Shown: positions 7,207-8,592 of the stretch, piece after piece | How positions within the stretch are numbered: position 1 is the stretch's first letter | Layout of the letters: each line of letters begins with the position of its first letter | NCBI GenBank assembly: GCA_035712285.1 | Contig: DASTBA010000160.1 | Coordinates: 1 to 8,592, forward strand | DNA length: 8,592 nucleotides | Direction of reading: 5' to 3' | Origin: CAMLHP01 sp035712285 | GTDB lineage: Bacteria > Gemmatimonadota > Gemmatimonadetes > Gemmatimonadales > GWC2-71-9 | Notes under the pieces: generated by a model | Seen by the model: only the letters and a program-made list of their open reading frames with translations | Told to the model about the DNA's origin: nothing | The model's database searches: none | Made by a program: the position numbers and the translations under genes

Positions 7207-7959
7207 TCAGTGGAAGCGGTCGTCGCCCCACTTGGCCGGGTTCTCACGGATGTACCGCCGGACCGCCGCCAAGGCCCGTTCATCACGCAGGATACGCTCG
7301 TAATAGTTGCGTTGCCATACCGGTGTGCCGGGCGTGCCACGGCGGAGGTTGATGGCGCGAGCGGAGAATGCTTTGAACGCACGCACGATTTCCGGTAACG
7401 CGTGACGGCGTGGGTCCGGGACGCCGCCCGACGTTGGGATCGGGGCCCGGGCGACCGTAGGGGCGGGTCTTAGACCCGCCCCTACCTGCCCCGTTTCCGG
7501 GCGGCCGTCCGATGCCCCGGACCGACCCGCCCCTACCTGCCCCGCTTCCCGGCGGCTGCCCGATGCGCCGGACCGACCCGCCCCTACCTCCCCCGTTTCC
7601 CGGCGGCCGCCCGATGCCCCGGACCGGCCTGTTCCCACGACCCCGTCCAACACCACGATCCCGTGCACATGGTTGGGCATCACTACGAACGCATCCAACC
7701 GGACACGCGGATAGTGCAACGGCAATCGTTCCCACGCGGTCACAACCAGGTGACCTGCCTCACTCAGGATTGCTGTACCGTTCCGGATTCGGCCAAGGAT
7801 CCGCTTGCGCCCCGCCACGCAGACGGTGACGAAGTACGCGCCGTCGAGCGCGTAATCGAACCCCCGCAGCCGGATGGACCGCCGGCCGTCAGCCAGCGGC
7901 TCAAAGCGGTGCGACACGGCGGCGCCCGGACGGTGCGTGCATCCGCACAATCTGGGCAC
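7207..7959 (-). CDS. REP-associated tyrosine transposase (RAYT, Y1/HUH superfamily) with internal repeat array
   Basis: Single-strand DNA transposase of the IS200/IS605-like TnpA-REP type, which acts on REP palindromes and is usually a single-copy chromosomal gene. Characteristic blocks: RRSIRLRGFDYALDGAYFVTV near residues 26-46 (start of the Y1 fold), the metal-binding HUH motif in MPNHVHGI (His97, His99), EIVRAFKAFSARAIN at about 190-204, and WQRNYYERILRDE with the catalytic tyrosine at 219 or 220. The C-terminal YIRENPAKW block is present, so the gene appears intact. The usual length is roughly 170-190 residues; this one is 250 because about 60 residues (108-167) of 17-residue repeats sit between HUH and Tyr. 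The GTG start at 7959 has no clear Shine-Dalgarno; a GTG at 7917 is an alternative that would match typical RAYT N-termini. Its stop abuts the convergent S41 stop with no gap. Confidence 0.88.
   Translation of the reverse strand: MPRLCGCTHRPGAAVSHRFEPLADGRRSIRLRGFDYALDGAYFVTVCVAGRKRILGRIRNGTAILSEAGHLVVTAWERLPLHYPRVRLDAFVVMPNHVHGIVVLDGVVGTGRSGASGGRRETGEVGAGRSGASGSRREAGQVGAGRSGASDGRPETGQVGAGLRPAPTVARAPIPTSGGVPDPRRHALPEIVRAFKAFSARAINLRRGTPGTPVWQRNYYERILRDERALAAVRRYIRENPAKWGDDRFH
7457..7485. repeat. Perfect REP-like palindrome inside the RAYT gene
   Basis: Two 14-base arms, gtaggggcgggtct and its exact reverse complement, are separated by one base. In the RAYT reading frame the palindrome encodes most of VGAGLRPAPT, at about residues 159-168. 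A short GC-rich perfect palindrome next to a RAYT is what the REP/RAYT association predicts, so this is probably a cognate REP element or one derived from it. No second copy of the complete palindrome was seen in the window, so the link is inferred. Confidence 0.8.
7473..7638. repeat. Tandem 51-bp repeat array (3 copies plus degenerate fourth) within the RAYT gene
   Basis: Units begin at 7473, 7524 and 7575 with the 13-mer gacccgcccctac and end in ccccggacc or cgccggacc; a degenerate partial unit follows from 7626. Each unit is 51 bp, so the frame is kept and 17-residue protein repeats result (VGAGRSGAS... at 108-124, 125-141 and 142-158, then VGAGL). Every unit starts with one arm of the REP-like palindrome, and only the unit adjoining 7457-7471 has the opposing arm. 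Copies differ by a few substitutions, which suggests fairly recent amplification. There are no spacers, so it is not a CRISPR. Confidence 0.85.
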
Positions 7960-7993
7960 CGATCATCAACGATCCATCAATACGGCCTTCCGC

Positions 7994-8592
7994 CTACTGC
8001 ACGATGATCGTCCCCGACATCGTCACGCCGTGCACGGCACAATCGTACTGATAGGTGCCTGGCGTATTGAAGATGAACGAATACGTGCTGCCATTCCCCG
8101 TCATGGTCGAGCTGCTCGTGAAGCTGGGCGAACCCAGCGACTGCACACTATGTGGAATGGCTCCGGTATTGGTCCAGGTCCAAACCACCTTGGTCCCGGC
8201 GCTCACGGTGAGACTGGAAGGCGTGAACGTATTGTTGCCAACCACAACGTTTGCGGTCACCACCGGCTGCTCTCCCGTCGCCGTGAACGTCACCGGCGAC
8301 CCCGTGAGCGCTGTGGATACGGCCGTGGCGGTGTTGGCGCCGGTCGCGGGTCCGAGCGTCAACGACGTGCTCGCCGTGCCCGATCCATCCGACGTACTCG
8401 ACGCCGGCGTGACCGAGCCACCGCCGGCGGTGACCGCCCAGTTGACCGTCACCCCCGACACGCCGTTGCCGAAGGCATCCTTGACCGACACCTGCAGCGG
8501 GTTCGCCAGCGCCGCCGAGACCGGACCGCTCTGGTTATTCCCGCCCTTGAGTGCCAGCTGCGTGGCGGCCCCCGCCAGCGCCGTGGCCGAGA
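7994..8592 (-). CDS. Secreted bacterial Ig-like repeat protein with C-terminal cupredoxin domain, 5'-truncated by the window edge
   Basis: Only the C-terminal 198 residues are visible; the frame is open to the right edge, and the GTG at 8491 is internal. The visible part begins with the end of one Ig-like repeat (ATQLALKGGNNQSGPVSAALANPLQ). One complete Big-type Ig domain follows at about visible residues 34-107 (VSVKDAFGNGVSGVTVNWAV...SPVTFTATG), as in bacterial surface and adhesin proteins. Residues about 113-198 form a plastocyanin-like cupredoxin (NNTFTPSSLTVSAGTKVVWTW). All four type-1 copper ligands are present: His147 in IPHSV, then Cys184, His187 and Met191 in YDCAVHGVTMSGTI. The protein would be exported and bind copper, perhaps as a surface electron carrier or copper binder. 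It ends at TAG, 34 bp upstream of the RAYT start on the same strand. The domain calls are firm; the role and total length are unknown. Confidence 0.85.
   Translation of the reverse strand, partial: SATALAGAATQLALKGGNNQSGPVSAALANPLQVSVKDAFGNGVSGVTVNWAVTAGGGSVTPASSTSDGSGTASTSLTLGPATGANTATAVSTALTGSPVTFTATGEQPVVTANVVVGNNTFTPSSLTVSAGTKVVWTWTNTGAIPHSVQSLGSPSFTSSSTMTGNGSTYSFIFNTPGTYQYDCAVHGVTMSGTIIVQ

Noticed and set aside
7473..7638. CRISPR array
   Set aside because: The 51-bp units are directly adjacent without unique spacers and encode in-frame protein repeats.
7512..7829. 105-codon + strand open frame over the RAYT repeat array
   Set aside because: It is the complement of the repeats and of the RAYT core; the minus-strand frame carries the HUH and Tyr motifs.

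Overview
The window reads as a high-GC, Gram-negative-type chromosome segment. The best guess at the source is a Gemmatimonadota-like bacterium. This rests on my recognition of the style of the Ig-like surface protein at the right edge, the lipoprotein adaptor and the overall composition. No rRNA or other phylogenetic marker is present, so the assignment is tentative.

Left part (1-5443, + strand): a tripartite RND efflux operon in the order outer-membrane factor (5' end outside the window), membrane-fusion lipoprotein, inner-membrane RND pump. Both gene junctions are 4-base ATGA overlaps, so the three proteins are probably translationally coupled and made together. The pump looks closest to the MdtB/MdtC branch of HAE-1 transporters. 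No regulator or operon promoter lies in the window.

Middle (5444-5685): an imperfect inverted pair of 9-bp-period repeats brackets the pump stop codon. It ends two bases from the 3' end of a tRNA-Cys(GCA) gene on the minus strand. About 130 bp then separate the tRNA from the next gene.

Right part (5686-8592): a + strand gene for an exported S41-type serine peptidase homologue keeps the tricorn-like His/Ser/Glu positions but lacks the CtpA-type lysine. Converging on it with no intervening base is a minus-strand REP-associated tyrosine transposase (RAYT) gene. An in-frame array of 51-bp repeats, ending in a perfect 14-bp palindrome that looks like a REP element, sits between its HUH motif and its catalytic tyrosine region. 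At the right edge is the C-terminal part of a minus-strand secreted protein made of bacterial Ig-like repeats ending in a type-1 copper (cupredoxin) domain.

The most unusual items are the REP-like palindrome and repeat array inside the RAYT gene, the Ig-cupredoxin fusion with an intermediate ligand-loop length, the S41 homologue with a non-canonical catalytic set and eight cysteines, and the inverted 9-bp-repeat structure between the pump gene and the tRNA.
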